Shown: positions 52,514-64,000 of the stretch, one piece after another | How positions within the stretch are numbered: the stretch's first letter is position 1 | How the letters are laid out: each line of letters starts with the position of its first letter | Assembly: GCF_014205275.1 (NCBI RefSeq) | Contig: NZ_JACHND010000001.1 | Span: forward strand, 3,968,001-4,032,000 | Reading direction: 5' to 3' | Length of the DNA: 64,000 nucleotides | DNA from: Sphaerisporangium siamense | GTDB lineage: Bacteria > Actinomycetota > Actinomycetes > Streptosporangiales > Streptosporangiaceae | Translations under genes and position numbers: made by a program | Notes under the pieces: model-generated | What the model saw: only the letters and a program-made list of their open reading frames with translations | What the model was told of the DNA's origin: nothing | Databases searched by the model: none

Positions 52514-54138
52514 GGCTCGTCGGGGATGTCGGCGATGTCGTCCAGGGCGGCGGCCAGCTCGTCCGGGTGGTCGCCGATGCGCTCGGCGATCTCCATCAGT
52601 ACGTGCAGCACGTCGTGGCGGTCGTGGCCGAGGTCGAGCAGGCGCTGCGCGGCCTCCCACATCTGCTCGGGGTCGCCGTTCCACAGCCGGGTGGCGATCT
52701 CCTCATGCCAGGCCAGGTGCTCGGCGAAGTCGGGGCGGTCGCGCTCGGCGGCGTGGTCGATCTCCAGCAGGATGCGCCGGTCGGCGTCCTCGGCCGGGTG
52801 CAGGGCCGACAGGTCGACGTCCCCGCGCATGCCCTCCAGGAACGGGAAGGCGAACGCCCGCCGCGCCAGGGCCGACAGGTCGCCGTCCGGGAGCAGTCGC
52901 CGCACCAAGGAGCGGTCCAGGCCGAAGGTCGTCGGGTCCCGGTAGGCCTCCGTGAAGCGCCCCATGGCCTCGTAGACGGCGTCCAGGGTGGCCCTGAGGC
53001 CCTCCTCGGGCAGGCCGGTCCTCGGGGCCGCGAAGCGCACCCAGGACAGCAGGACGTGCGGCATGGCGTCCTGCTCGGCCGGGTCGAGCAGCACCTTGCG
53101 CGGCAGCCAGTCCAGCAGGAACGTCTCGCACTTGGTGGGGCTGACCCGCAGCGGCCGGTTGAAGTCCTGGTCGCAGCCGTAGTCGATGATGTGGTCGGCG
53201 CAGCGGGACGCCGCGGACGGGTCCGACAGGTGCTCGGCGGCGTCGGAGGCCAGGAACTCGGCCGCCAGCATCGCCCGGCGGTCCCGGCTGTAGGGGGCCT
53301 CGCTGAACAGCGGGGCCGGGCGCTTGCGGCCCGGCGGCAACGCCTTGATGCGGGCCCGGGCGAAGGCGTGGTAGGCGCTGTAGCCGTCGCTGACGATGGT
53401 GGTCGACTTGCGGCCGAGCCCCTCGGCCGTGGCCTTCATGGCGAACTCCAGCAGCGCGCGGGCCTGCTGGGGCTCCAGCTCCTCGAAGCGCAGCATCGGA
53501 TTGCCGGCGGCCTCGATGCCGGCCTTCTCCAGCAGGGTGTCGACCTGCGAGGAGACCCACGCGTCACGGGCCATGCCGCGCATGTTGTAGTCGACGATCA
53601 CCACCAGGGCGTGCGGATCCTCGGCGGGGCCCTGCGCCGCGCCGCTCCCGGCCTCCTGGACGGCCCCGGCGGCGCCGGGAACGGTCCTGGGCACGCCGCG
53701 GTAGGCGAAGGTGCACACCACCGTGTCCTGGTCGCCGTAGGCGTCCCTGGAGACGTAGCAGCCCTGCGGCTTGACCGCCCCCACCCGCTCGGCCCAGCGG
53801 GGCCGCGCCACGTCGGACTCCATGAGCGCCAGCGCGGCGCCCTCGGCCTTGGCGGCCTGGCGCGCGGTGCCGAGATAGGCGACCGCGATCAGCAGGGTGA
53901 GCGCCGCGGGCGTGCCGGCCTTGGCCGCGTAGTCGACCAGGCCCTCGCCCAGGAACTCCTCGACGTCGCCGCGGCGTAAGCGCCTGCCCCACCACGCGCC
54001 CAGCATGTCGGAGACCATCAGCTCGGCGTCCAGGGGGCTGCGCACGGCCAGCAGCTCGCGCGCCGCCACGAGCATCTCCGCGAAAACGTCGTCCGGCGGC
54101 GGTGTCCCCCTGGGGTCTCGGCGTCGTCGGCGGCTCAC
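52498..54138 (-). CDS. Uncharacterised protein with DUF1841-like C-terminus
   Basis: From GTG 54138 the product has 546 residues, soluble, with no membrane helix. The N-terminal part is Arg-rich (RRRRRDPRGTPPP) and then helical (MLVAARELLAVRSPLDAELM). The middle 300 residues have no recognised motif but contain scattered Cys and a VVIVDYNMRGMARDAWVSSQ stretch. The last ~80 residues (HLAWHEEIATRLWNGDPEQM then AAQRLLDLGHDRHDVLHVLM) resemble DUF1841, a small helical module of unknown role. The upstream frame extension to 54249 is of poor composition. Convergent with the ABC operon. Confidence 0.7.
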   Translation of the reverse strand: MSRRRRRDPRGTPPPDDVFAEMLVAARELLAVRSPLDAELMVSDMLGAWWGRRLRRGDVEEFLGEGLVDYAAKAGTPAALTLLIAVAYLGTARQAAKAEGAALALMESDVARPRWAERVGAVKPQGCYVSRDAYGDQDTVVCTFAYRGVPRTVPGAAGAVQEAGSGAAQGPAEDPHALVVIVDYNMRGMARDAWVSSQVDTLLEKAGIEAAGNPMLRFEELEPQQARALLEFAMKATAEGLGRKSTTIVSDGYSAYHAFARARIKALPPGRKRPAPLFSEAPYSRDRRAMLAAEFLASDAAEHLSDPSAASRCADHIIDYGCDQDFNRPLRVSPTKCETFLLDWLPRKVLLDPAEQDAMPHVLLSWVRFAAPRTGLPEEGLRATLDAVYEAMGRFTEAYRDPTTFGLDRSLVRRLLPDGDLSALARRAFAFPFLEGMRGDVDLSALHPAEDADRRILLEIDHAAERDRPDFAEHLAWHEEIATRLWNGDPEQMWEAAQRLLDLGHDRHDVLHVLMEIAERIGDHPDELAAALDDIADIPDEPPPGP

Positions 54139-54245
54139 GACCCTTACCTTCTCGCATTTCGGGCCCGAACGGCGCGCGGAACGCCGTGTGGTGACCCCGC
54201 TGTTACCCGAAATCCCCGGTTGCGGGCCTCCGTGGCCCGCGAGTG

Positions 54246-54539
54246 TCACCGGACGGTGCGAAGAATGTCACCTTCGCGGCCGACGAGCGGAGCGGAGGCC
54301 GCCAGCGCGCGCAGGTGTTCGCGCGCGATGCGCTCCACCGCCGGCGCGGAGACCTCCAGGCCCAGGTGGGCGGCGCACGCCCACACGTCCTCCACGCATC
54401 GCTCGACCGTTTCCTGGCGCACCGTCGCGAACTCGCCGGACAGGCGCTCGCTGACGAGCCCGCGCGCCCCCGCCAGGGAGCTGGGCTCGCGGGGCCGCTC
54501 GGGTCCCGGCCCGGTGTGCCGCGTCGCAAGAGCAGGCAT
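54246..54539 (-). CDS. Small three-helix-bundle domain protein
   Basis: The protein has 97 residues. After a variable N-terminus (MPALATRHTGPGPERPREPS) comes a compact helical region: LVSERLSGEFATVRQETVER, CVEDVWACAAHLGLEVSAPA and VERIAREHLRAL. This matches the actinobacterial three-helix-bundle dimerisation domain seen in short proteins of unknown function. It lies 107 bp upstream of the DUF1841-like gene on the same strand and may share its transcript. The start ATG 54539 is the best candidate; GGAGGG is 13 bases before it. Confidence 0.65.
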   Translation of the reverse strand: MPALATRHTGPGPERPREPSSLAGARGLVSERLSGEFATVRQETVERCVEDVWACAAHLGLEVSAPAVERIAREHLRALAASAPLVGREGDILRTVR

Positions 54540-55027
54540 GGGCGGTTTCGCATCCCTCCGGTGAGCCGGGGGACGTCCATCCCCCGGGGCAGTGCTCTTA
54601 GGGGGCGTGCGTACCCATTCCATCCTGAATCACGCGAGTGTCAACCCCTCGCGGTGTAAGGCTTACCCGGCACATCCGGCACCACAGGCGCCCCGCTCGT
54701 GGGAAGCTGGTCCCCGAGCGTGTCCGGTCCGCGGATGTGCCACGCCGCCCGGCACGAAACGGTACCGTTCCCTCAAGGACGACGGGAAGGTGACAGCTTG
54801 ATCGACCTGGGGAAGATCCGGCGCGCCCAGCGCCGGACGCCGAGAAAGTCGGCCGATCTCGCTGCACACGGCGGCGTGTTTTTGACAGGATGCGTTGACC
54901 GCATCGCGGCCGGGGCTTCCGTCCGCGCGTGCCCATCACCGATGATGTAGTGCAGTTCTGCGCTGCCAATCACAGTTATGGAGATGTGCCTCGTGGGAGA
55001 CCCTGGCACGCGACGGAGGTGCCGACC
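54540..55027. other. Intergenic region upstream of the SpoIIE phosphatase gene
   Basis: About 490 bp with no gene I can support. It contains a hairpin TCCGGCGC/GCGCCGGA near 54817-54837 and, near 54885-54900, two TTGAC-type hexamers (gtttttgacaggatgcgttgacc) that could be -35 elements for the downstream gene. Confidence 0.45.
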
Positions 55028-57118
55028 ATGAGCGCCGACACCTCCGTGCCCCGTCCCCGGGAGTCGGGTGTGGACATCTCAGACCCCGCCCTGTTCGAGG
55101 GCCTGCTCGCGGAGGCTCCGTTCGCCTTCGCGTTCTTCGACACGTCCGCCAGGTTCCTGCGGGTCAACCAGAGCTTCGCCGACCTGAGCGGCGTCGCGGC
55201 CGACGAGCACGCGGGGCGCACGGCCTCCGAGATCCTCTCCGCCGATCTCTCCGCCCTGGTGGACGCCGCCCTGCGCAGGGTCGTGGGCGAGCACCGCGCC
55301 GTCGCCGGCGGCGACCAGCGCTACCGCGGCATGTCTCCCGCCGGCGAGCTGCGCCACTGGAGCCTCTCGTTCTACCCGATCCACGGTGACAAGGGCGCGG
55401 TCGCGGGCGTCGCCCTGTTCGGCGTGGACGTCACCGAGCGCCAGCTCACCGAAGAGGAGCTGCGCCGCAGCGAGGAGCGCTACCGCTCCCTGGTCGAGTC
55501 CCAGCAGCAGCTCGTGTGGATCACCTCGCCCAACGGCGCCGTCGTCGAGGACGCCCCGCAGTGGCGCGCCATCACCGGCCAGAGCCTGGAGGAGTACCTC
55601 GCCTACGGCTGGCTGGACGCCGTGCACCCCGACGACCGGCAGGCCGCCGACGAGGCCTGGCGCGAGGCGCTGCGCGGCCGCACGATGTTCGAGTGGAGCT
55701 ACCGCGTCCGCACCCGGGCGAGCGGTTACCGCCACTTCGAGGTCCGCGCCGTCCCGATCATCCGCCACGGCCGGGTGATCGAGTGGGTCGGCGCCAACAC
55801 CGACGTCACCCCGCAGCGCGAGGCGGAGGAGATGCGGGGCCGGCTGACCGACCAGCTCGGCGCCGCCGCCCTGCGCACCGCACGCCTTCAGGGCGCGACC
55901 GCCCTGCTGGCCGAGGCCCTCACCGTCGAGCAGGTCGTCCAGGTCATCATCGACGTCGGCCGCACGGCCCTGGCCGCCGACAAGTCGGCGGTGGCCCTGC
56001 TCGACCTGGACCGCGCCACGCTGAAGATGACCCACAGCGGCGGGCTCCCCGACGCCCCGGGGGAGGAGATCCCGCTCTCGCAGTCCAGCGTGATGACCAT
56101 CGCCGTCAACAGCCGCAGGCCCGTCTTCGCCGAGTCGCCCGAGAGCCTGAAGGCCCAGCTCGTCGAGGCCGGCGCGGACGAGTCGGTGATCTCCGGGTTC
56201 CTCGCCCACAGCGACGAGCGGGCCTGGGTCGGCCTGCCGCTGCTGGCGGCGGGACGCGCGCTCGGGGCGCTGCGGTTCGCCTTCACCCGCCCGCAGAAGA
56301 TCTCCCAGGAGGACGGCGTCTTCCTGGAGGCCCTCGCGGGCCAGTGCGCGCTCGCCGTGGAGCGGGCCACGCTGTTCGAGCGCGAGCACCGCACCGCCGA
56401 GACCCTGCAGCGCAGCCTCCTGCCCGACCGGCTGCCGGTGATCCCCGGCCTGGTGCTGGCCCAGCGCTTCCGCTCGGGGAGCAGGCACGTCCAGGTCGGC
56501 GGCGACTGGTACGACGCGTTCGTCCTGCAGGACGCCCGGGTCGCGGCCGTCGTCGGCGACGTCATGGGCAAGGGCGTCAAGGCGGCGGCGGGCATGGGCC
56601 GCATCCGCAACGCCATGCGCGCCCTGGCGCTGACCAACCCGCCGCCCGCGGCCGTGCTGACGGGCCTCGACCGGGTCTTCGACGCCACCGAGGAGGAGGA
56701 GGCCGTCACCACCCTGGCCTACATGGTCGTCGAGCCCGGCACCGGCGAGGGCACCCTCGCCCTGGCCGGGCATCCGCCGCCCCTGCTGGTGTCCCCGCAG
56801 GGCACCGCGGTCCTGTCCGACGGCGAGCCCGGCACTCCGCTCGGCTGGCCGACCGTCCGCAAGCAGTTCCGGTTCTGCGTCCCGCCGGGGCACACGGCGG
56901 TGCTCTACTCCGACGGTCTGGTCGAGAATCGCAAGCGAGGGCTCGACGCCGGTCTGGCGGAGCTTTCGTCCGTCGTCGCGGAAGCACCCCCTGAAGTCCT
57001 AGGAAATCCGCATATGTTGCTTGACTTCCTGGTGGACAGGATGCTGGCGGGGTATGAGCAGGACGATGACGTCACAGTGCTCGCCGTCCACGTGCCGGCC
57101 GCCACAAAGAGTGACTGA
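55028..57118 (+). CDS. SpoIIE family PP2C phosphatase with two PAS domains and a GAF domain
   Basis: The protein has 696 residues. PAS 1 spans about 20-135 (FAFFDTSARFLRVNQSFADL), PAS 2 about 145-265 (GYRHFEVRAVPIIRHGRVIE), GAF about 290-450 (LTVEQVVQVIIDVGRTALAA), and the SpoIIE/PP2C-type phosphatase about 455-690 with [32 protein letters not shown] and DDDVTVLAVH carrying the metal-binding Asp residues. Such proteins dephosphorylate anti-anti-sigma factors and so release alternative sigma factors in response to signals sensed by PAS/GAF. No partner switch genes are adjacent. GGAGG precedes ATG 55028; the principal sigma gene follows 235 bp downstream. Confidence 0.92.
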   Translation: MSADTSVPRPRESGVDISDPALFEGLLAEAPFAFAFFDTSARFLRVNQSFADLSGVAADEHAGRTASEILSADLSALVDAALRRVVGEHRAVAGGDQRYRGMSPAGELRHWSLSFYPIHGDKGAVAGVALFGVDVTERQLTEEELRRSEERYRSLVESQQQLVWITSPNGAVVEDAPQWRAITGQSLEEYLAYGWLDAVHPDDRQAADEAWREALRGRTMFEWSYRVRTRASGYRHFEVRAVPIIRHGRVIEWVGANTDVTPQREAEEMRGRLTDQLGAAALRTARLQGATALLAEALTVEQVVQVIIDVGRTALAADKSAVALLDLDRATLKMTHSGGLPDAPGEEIPLSQSSVMTIAVNSRRPVFAESPESLKAQLVEAGADESVISGFLAHSDERAWVGLPLLAAGRALGALRFAFTRPQKISQEDGVFLEALAGQCALAVERATLFEREHRTAETLQRSLLPDRLPVIPGLVLAQRFRSGSRHVQVGGDWYDAFVLQDARVAAVVGDVMGKGVKAAAGMGRIRNAMRALALTNPPPAAVLTGLDRVFDATEEEEAVTTLAYMVVEPGTGEGTLALAGHPPPLLVSPQGTAVLSDGEPGTPLGWPTVRKQFRFCVPPGHTAVLYSDGLVENRKRGLDAGLAELSSVVAEAPPEVLGNPHMLLDFLVDRMLAGYEQDDDVTVLAVHVPAATKSD

Positions 57119-57353
57119 ATGAAACAGTCATAAGGGTTGCTTTCGGGTATCGGTGACCCGCTTCCGTACGCACTACTGTTCCGGTCGGCCTAGGGTGGAA
57201 GGCAACCGCTGTGAGGCGGCCGTATGGACTGCGGGGTCATGCCACAATGCTGGGCAGGTGCGTCGCGGTTCGCACGGGCCGTCACGATAGAAGCAAGCGC
57301 CCCTAGCGGGCACCTGGGTCCATTCTCACCATGCGTTCGTTCGAGAGGTGTTC

Positions 57354-59063
<1,710 letters not shown>

Positions 59064-59075
59064 CGAGGCTTGACG

Positions 59076-59102
59076 GGCCCCCGCCGTGGGCGGGGGCCTT
59101 CG
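59076..59102 (+). terminator. Terminator after sigA
   Basis: GGCCCCCGCC-GTG-GGCGGGGGCC is a perfect 10 bp hairpin followed by TTCGT, 13 bp after the sigA stop. Confidence 0.8.
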
Positions 59103-59183
59103 TCATGTCCGGTCACCTCGCGCGGGCGGGGGATGACCGGGCGTGTTCCCGGCTGAATGCGGTCACGAACGCATAACCACGGG

Positions 59184-59966
59184 TCACTCGCGGGTGACCA
59201 CGTCCAGCGTCCACGGGCGGCCCGCGCGGGGTTCCGGGCCCAGCTCGGTGACATGCCCCAGATCGGCGAGAATCCCGGCCAGTTGCCGAGGCGTGCGAGG
59301 GTTCGCCCCGGACTCCAGCAGCGACCGGGCGACGGCCCCGCGCGTGGCCTTGGCCATGTGGCTGACCACCGAGCGGCCGCCGTCGGCCGCCTCGCGGAGC
59401 ACCCGCACCGTCACCCCTCGGGACCCCGGCGGCCACGCCTGCGCGTACGTCGAGGACCGCAGGTCGATCACCACGCCCTTGGCCTCCTTGGCGACGGCCT
59501 CGGCCAGCGCCTCGGTCAGGGCGGGCCGCCAGTAGGCCGCCAGGCCGCCGAGAGAAGGCAGGCGCACGCCCATCGACAGGCGGTAGGGCGGAACCCGGTC
59601 GGACGGCCTCAGCGCGCCCCACAGCCCCGAGAACACGATCAGCGACCGGCTCGCCCTGCGGCGCCCGGCCGGGCTCAGCGTCGCCAGGCCGAGGTTGTCG
59701 TACAGCACTCCGGTGTAGAGCCGGGAGGCGGGGAGGGTGCGGGCCGTGCGCAGCCCGCGGTTCCTGGCCAGCTCATCGGCTTGCCCCGGCGTCAGGCCCA
59801 GCACCGCCAGCGCCTCGTCCTCGGGGCCGCGCGCGACGGCCTCCAGGGCGTCGAGCACCTTCTCGCGGGCGGGGCCGAGCGAGGGGAAGCTCAGGGCGTC
59901 GAGATCCAGCGGAGCGCCGCTGCCCTTGGCGGCCTTTCCCTCGGACGGCGGCAACAAGATGAGCAT
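59184..59966 (-). CDS. yaaA: Peroxide stress protein YaaA
   Basis: The protein has 260 residues of the YaaA/DUF328 family. The opening MLILLPPSEGKAAKGSGAPL is diagnostic; TGVLYDNLGLATLSPAGRRR, SLIVFSGLWGALRPSDRVPP and YRLSMGVRLP follow, and the C-terminal HMAKATRGAVARSLLESGAN is also typical. E. coli YaaA limits hydrogen peroxide damage by lowering intracellular free iron and has a DNA-binding cup-like fold (known for the family). It is convergent with sigA. Confidence 0.94.
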   Translation of the reverse strand: MLILLPPSEGKAAKGSGAPLDLDALSFPSLGPAREKVLDALEAVARGPEDEALAVLGLTPGQADELARNRGLRTARTLPASRLYTGVLYDNLGLATLSPAGRRRASRSLIVFSGLWGALRPSDRVPPYRLSMGVRLPSLGGLAAYWRPALTEALAEAVAKEAKGVVIDLRSSTYAQAWPPGSRGVTVRVLREAADGGRSVVSHMAKATRGAVARSLLESGANPRTPRQLAGILADLGHVTELGPEPRAGRPWTLDVVTRE

Positions 59967-60045
59967 GAATCCGCAGTCTAGGGGAGGGATGCCGTGCTGC
60001 CCTGGGGGTGGGGGCCGAGGTCAGGGGAGGGGTTAGGGTGCCGGG

Positions 60046-60798
60046 ATGAACCTGGAGAATCTGGACTTCGATCAGCTCGTCCACCGGGCGTGGCCGGCGC
60101 CGTGCCAGGAGGGCTTCGGCGGCTGGGTCCTGCGCTACGCGTCGGGGGTGACGAAGCGGGCCAACTCGGTGCTGCCGCTCGGCGAGCCGGAGGACGCCGT
60201 CGCGGCGATCGAGGCGGCCGAGAGGTTCTACGCCGCGCGGGGACTGCCGTGCGTCTTCTCCATGGGCCCCGCCGCCCCGGGAGGGCTGGACGATCGACTG
60301 GAGGCGCGTGGCTACCGCGTCGTGGATCACACGGCTTACATGACGGCGTCCGTGGAGTCGGTGGCCCGCGGGTACTCCTTGCCCGGCGAGGTCGAACTGG
60401 CGGGCGAGGCGTCGGAGGAGTGGCTCGCGGCCTGGTGGGCCGTGGACGGGCGCTTCGGCGATCAGGGCCTGGCCGCCGCGGCGCGCATCCTGGAAGGCGT
60501 CCCCGCCACCTACGCCGGAGTGCGGCGGGACGGCAGGATGGTCGCGGTGGGCCGCTCGGTCCTGCAGGGCGACACGCTGGGCGTCTACTGCATGGCCACG
60601 CTGCCCGAGGCCCGGCGGCAGGGGCTCGGCGGCGCCGTCCTGCGGGCCCTGGCCGCGGACGGCCGCGCCCGCGGCGCCGTACGCGCCTACCTGGTGGTGA
60701 TCGCCTCGAACGCAGCCGCGATCGCGCTGTACGAACGACACGGTTTCACCCGGGCAGGCGGTTATCACTACCGGGTGCGCTCACGTGAAGAGATCTGA
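60046..60798 (+). CDS. GNAT family N-acetyltransferase
   Basis: The protein has 250 residues. The N-terminal half (MNLENLDFDQLVHRAWPAPC, RYASGVTKRANSVLPLG) is the non-catalytic module common in this actinobacterial subgroup. The C-terminal GNAT fold has MATLPEARRQGLGGAVLRAL with the acetyl-CoA loop RRQGLG, then IASNAAAIALYERHGFTRAG. The acceptor is unknown. ATG 60046 lies 80 bp from the divergent yaaA start. Confidence 0.9.
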   Translation: MNLENLDFDQLVHRAWPAPCQEGFGGWVLRYASGVTKRANSVLPLGEPEDAVAAIEAAERFYAARGLPCVFSMGPAAPGGLDDRLEARGYRVVDHTAYMTASVESVARGYSLPGEVELAGEASEEWLAAWWAVDGRFGDQGLAAAARILEGVPATYAGVRRDGRMVAVGRSVLQGDTLGVYCMATLPEARRQGLGGAVLRALAADGRARGAVRAYLVVIASNAAAIALYERHGFTRAGGYHYRVRSREEI

Positions 60799-61028
60799 CA
60801 TGTCCGTCATGCCGCTTCGGCGTAGGCGGTTCCGGCTTTGATCCCCACTCCCCCCACCGGCGGCCGCGAGATCGGCGCGCCGGTGTCCGGGAGCGGGAGG
60901 AAGGGCGAGCCCTTCCGTCTGACGACACACCGGCCGAGGACCCCTCGGGCGGCACGGCCGGAACCGCGCCAGGGCACTATCGGTCGGTCATGACTTGCCG
61001 GTTTATGGGATCGGGGCGGGGACCTGGG

Positions 61029-61253
61029 TCACCGCTCCGCGGTCGGGGTCGGGGTTTCGCTCAGGCGCGCCGACTCGTCCTGGATGTCGGCGCCCTTCTC
61101 GCGCAGGGCCGCGATGTGGCGGCGCCCGTGGTGTGCGCAGAACAGCAGCTCCCCGCCCATGGGGAGAGATGCGCGGATGTACGCCTGAGCGCCGCACCGG
61201 TCGCAACGGTCGACGGCGGTAAGCGGCTTGGTGGGGGCGAGAGCTCCAGTCAC
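61029..61253 (-). CDS. DUF7455 small zinc-ribbon-like protein
   Basis: The protein has 74 residues (VTGALAPTKPLTAVDRCDRC). It has a CDRCGAQAYIRASLPMGGEL stretch followed by LLFCAHHGRRH; the Cys and His pairs suggest a single zinc site. This short protein is nearly always found next to the principal sigma gene and parE in actinobacteria, as here, but its role is unknown. The start is GTG 61253; the gene is divergent from parE. Confidence 0.85.
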   Translation of the reverse strand: MTGALAPTKPLTAVDRCDRCGAQAYIRASLPMGGELLFCAHHGRRHIAALREKGADIQDESARLSETPTPTAER

Positions 61254-61458
61254 GTATCGCCTTTCGGGTCACCCCACTGACGTGGGGATGTTGGCGTCAG
61301 TCACTTGGGACAACATCTAACCCGATGCGGACGTTCCCAATCGCCTTCCGGATACGCCGAGAGCAGAATGTGTCGTTAAGTGATGGCGATGGGGCTCCGG
61401 CTGCCACGGAACCCCCTGATGGTGGCACTCTAGGCACGGCGGAACATCAAAAAGACGG

Positions 61459-61479
61459 TAGGCTACGCACACATGTTCG
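61459..61479 (+). promoter_or_regulatory. parE promoter -10 and overlapping SOS-box-like site
   Basis: TAGGCT at 61459-61464 fits TANNNT. Directly after it, CGCACACATGTTCG at 61466-61479 matches the LexA core CGAAC-N4-GTTCG with one mismatch. A protein bound there would sit over the transcription start. Confidence 0.4.
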
Positions 61480-61498
61480 ATGGTCGGTGGGAGTGGGA

Positions 61499-63571
<2,073 letters not shown>

Positions 63572-63592
63572 GCCCGCGCCGGCGGCGCGCCG

Positions 63593-64000
63593 TCACAGAT
63601 CGACGGGCATCAGCTTGCCGGTGTGCACGTCGTAGACGGCGCCCCCGACGGCCAGCCGTTCCGGCAGGTACGGGTACGTGCGGACACGGATGAGATCGCG
63701 GCGGAGCGCCGAGTCCTGGTTGGACACGGTATGGAACTCCAGGCTGCGCGTGTCCATGCCGAACTCGCGATTGATCAGCTCATGTACCTCCTCGTCGGTC
63801 GATTTGGCCATCCGGCAGTCGGTGTGCGGCATCACCAGGACACGATCCACGCCCAGCAGGTAGACCGCGAGCACCAGCGTGCGCAGCACGTCGTCGGTGA
63901 CCCGCGCGCCCGCGTTGCGCAGGATCTTGGCGTCGCCCGCGCCCAGGCCGAGCAGCCCGAGCGGATCGATCCGTGAATCCATGCAGGTGACCACGGCGAG
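63593..64000 (-). CDS. Beta-class carbonic anhydrase, 5' end outside window
   Basis: About 135 residues are present; the start lies beyond the right edge. Zinc ligands are visible in VVTCMDSRIDP (Cys with the Asp-Arg dyad) and VMPHTDCRMAK (His and Cys). This is the compact beta-carbonic anhydrase type found in actinobacteria (Rv1284-like). It interconverts carbon dioxide and bicarbonate in the cytoplasm. Convergent with parE, 21 bp gap. Confidence 0.9.
   Translation of the reverse strand, partial: LAVVTCMDSRIDPLGLLGLGAGDAKILRNAGARVTDDVLRTLVLAVYLLGVDRVLVMPHTDCRMAKSTDEEVHELINREFGMDTRSLEFHTVSNQDSALRRDLIRVRTYPYLPERLAVGGAVYDVHTGKLMPVDL

Overview
The window is about 64 kb of very GC-rich DNA (third codon positions nearly all G or C, frequent GTG starts, GGAGG-type ribosome sites). 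Gene order and content point to a spore-forming, filamentous actinobacterium of the Streptosporangiales type (Streptosporangiaceae or Thermomonosporaceae; this placement is inference). The supporting blocks are lexA divergent from nrdR-nrdJ, the principal sigma gene followed by a DUF7455 gene and parE, parC on the opposite strand, GuaB1, DUF4192, DUF1707 and Scr1-type XRE/DUF5753 genes, and a 10-methyl fatty acid gene pair.

Layout. 1-8 kb: an MFS transporter tail, a Pth2-like protein, a Maf pyrophosphatase, an EI24 membrane protein, DUF4192, a decayed IS5-type transposase, a DUF1707/DUF4870 membrane protein and an RlpA-like wall enzyme. 8-15 kb: LigB-type DNA ligase, an acetyltransferase, FKBP, a general-stress-type membrane protein, GuaB1 and a GyrI-like protein. 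15-24 kb: a lipid locus with alpha-methylacyl-CoA racemase, the 10-methyl fatty acid pair TmsA/TmsB, an acyl-CoA ligase, a GMC oxidoreductase and a CYP124-like P450. 24-34 kb: leuS with a probable leader-peptide attenuator, lexA, nrdR, nrdJ and a diacylglycerol kinase family gene. 34-46 kb: MBL hydrolase, parC, VOC protein, two very small genes, an XRE regulator, a Cys-rich protein, DoxX, a TPR membrane protein and a membrane-anchored tandem CbbX-like AAA+ ATPase. 46-52 kb: a complete dipeptide-type ABC transporter operon. 52-64 kb: a DUF1841-like protein, a SpoIIE phosphatase with PAS and GAF domains, the principal sigma factor, yaaA, an acetyltransferase, DUF7455, parE and a truncated carbonic anhydrase.

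How genes work together. lexA, nrdR, nrdJ, ligB, parC and parE form a DNA maintenance and precursor supply set; SOS-type boxes lie in front of lexA and, with one mismatch, in front of parE. The lipid locus contains enzymes that make mid-chain methyl-branched acyl chains beside enzymes whose closest recognisable relatives oxidise methyl-branched chains; this pairing is the most interesting system-level feature. The leuS leader (short ORF with three consecutive Leu codons, a hairpin, then a terminator) is the clearest regulatory device.

No CRISPR array, prophage, intact insertion sequence, rRNA or convincing tRNA gene was seen. Start codons were chosen by eye from ribosome sites and codon bias and are the least certain part of the annotation.
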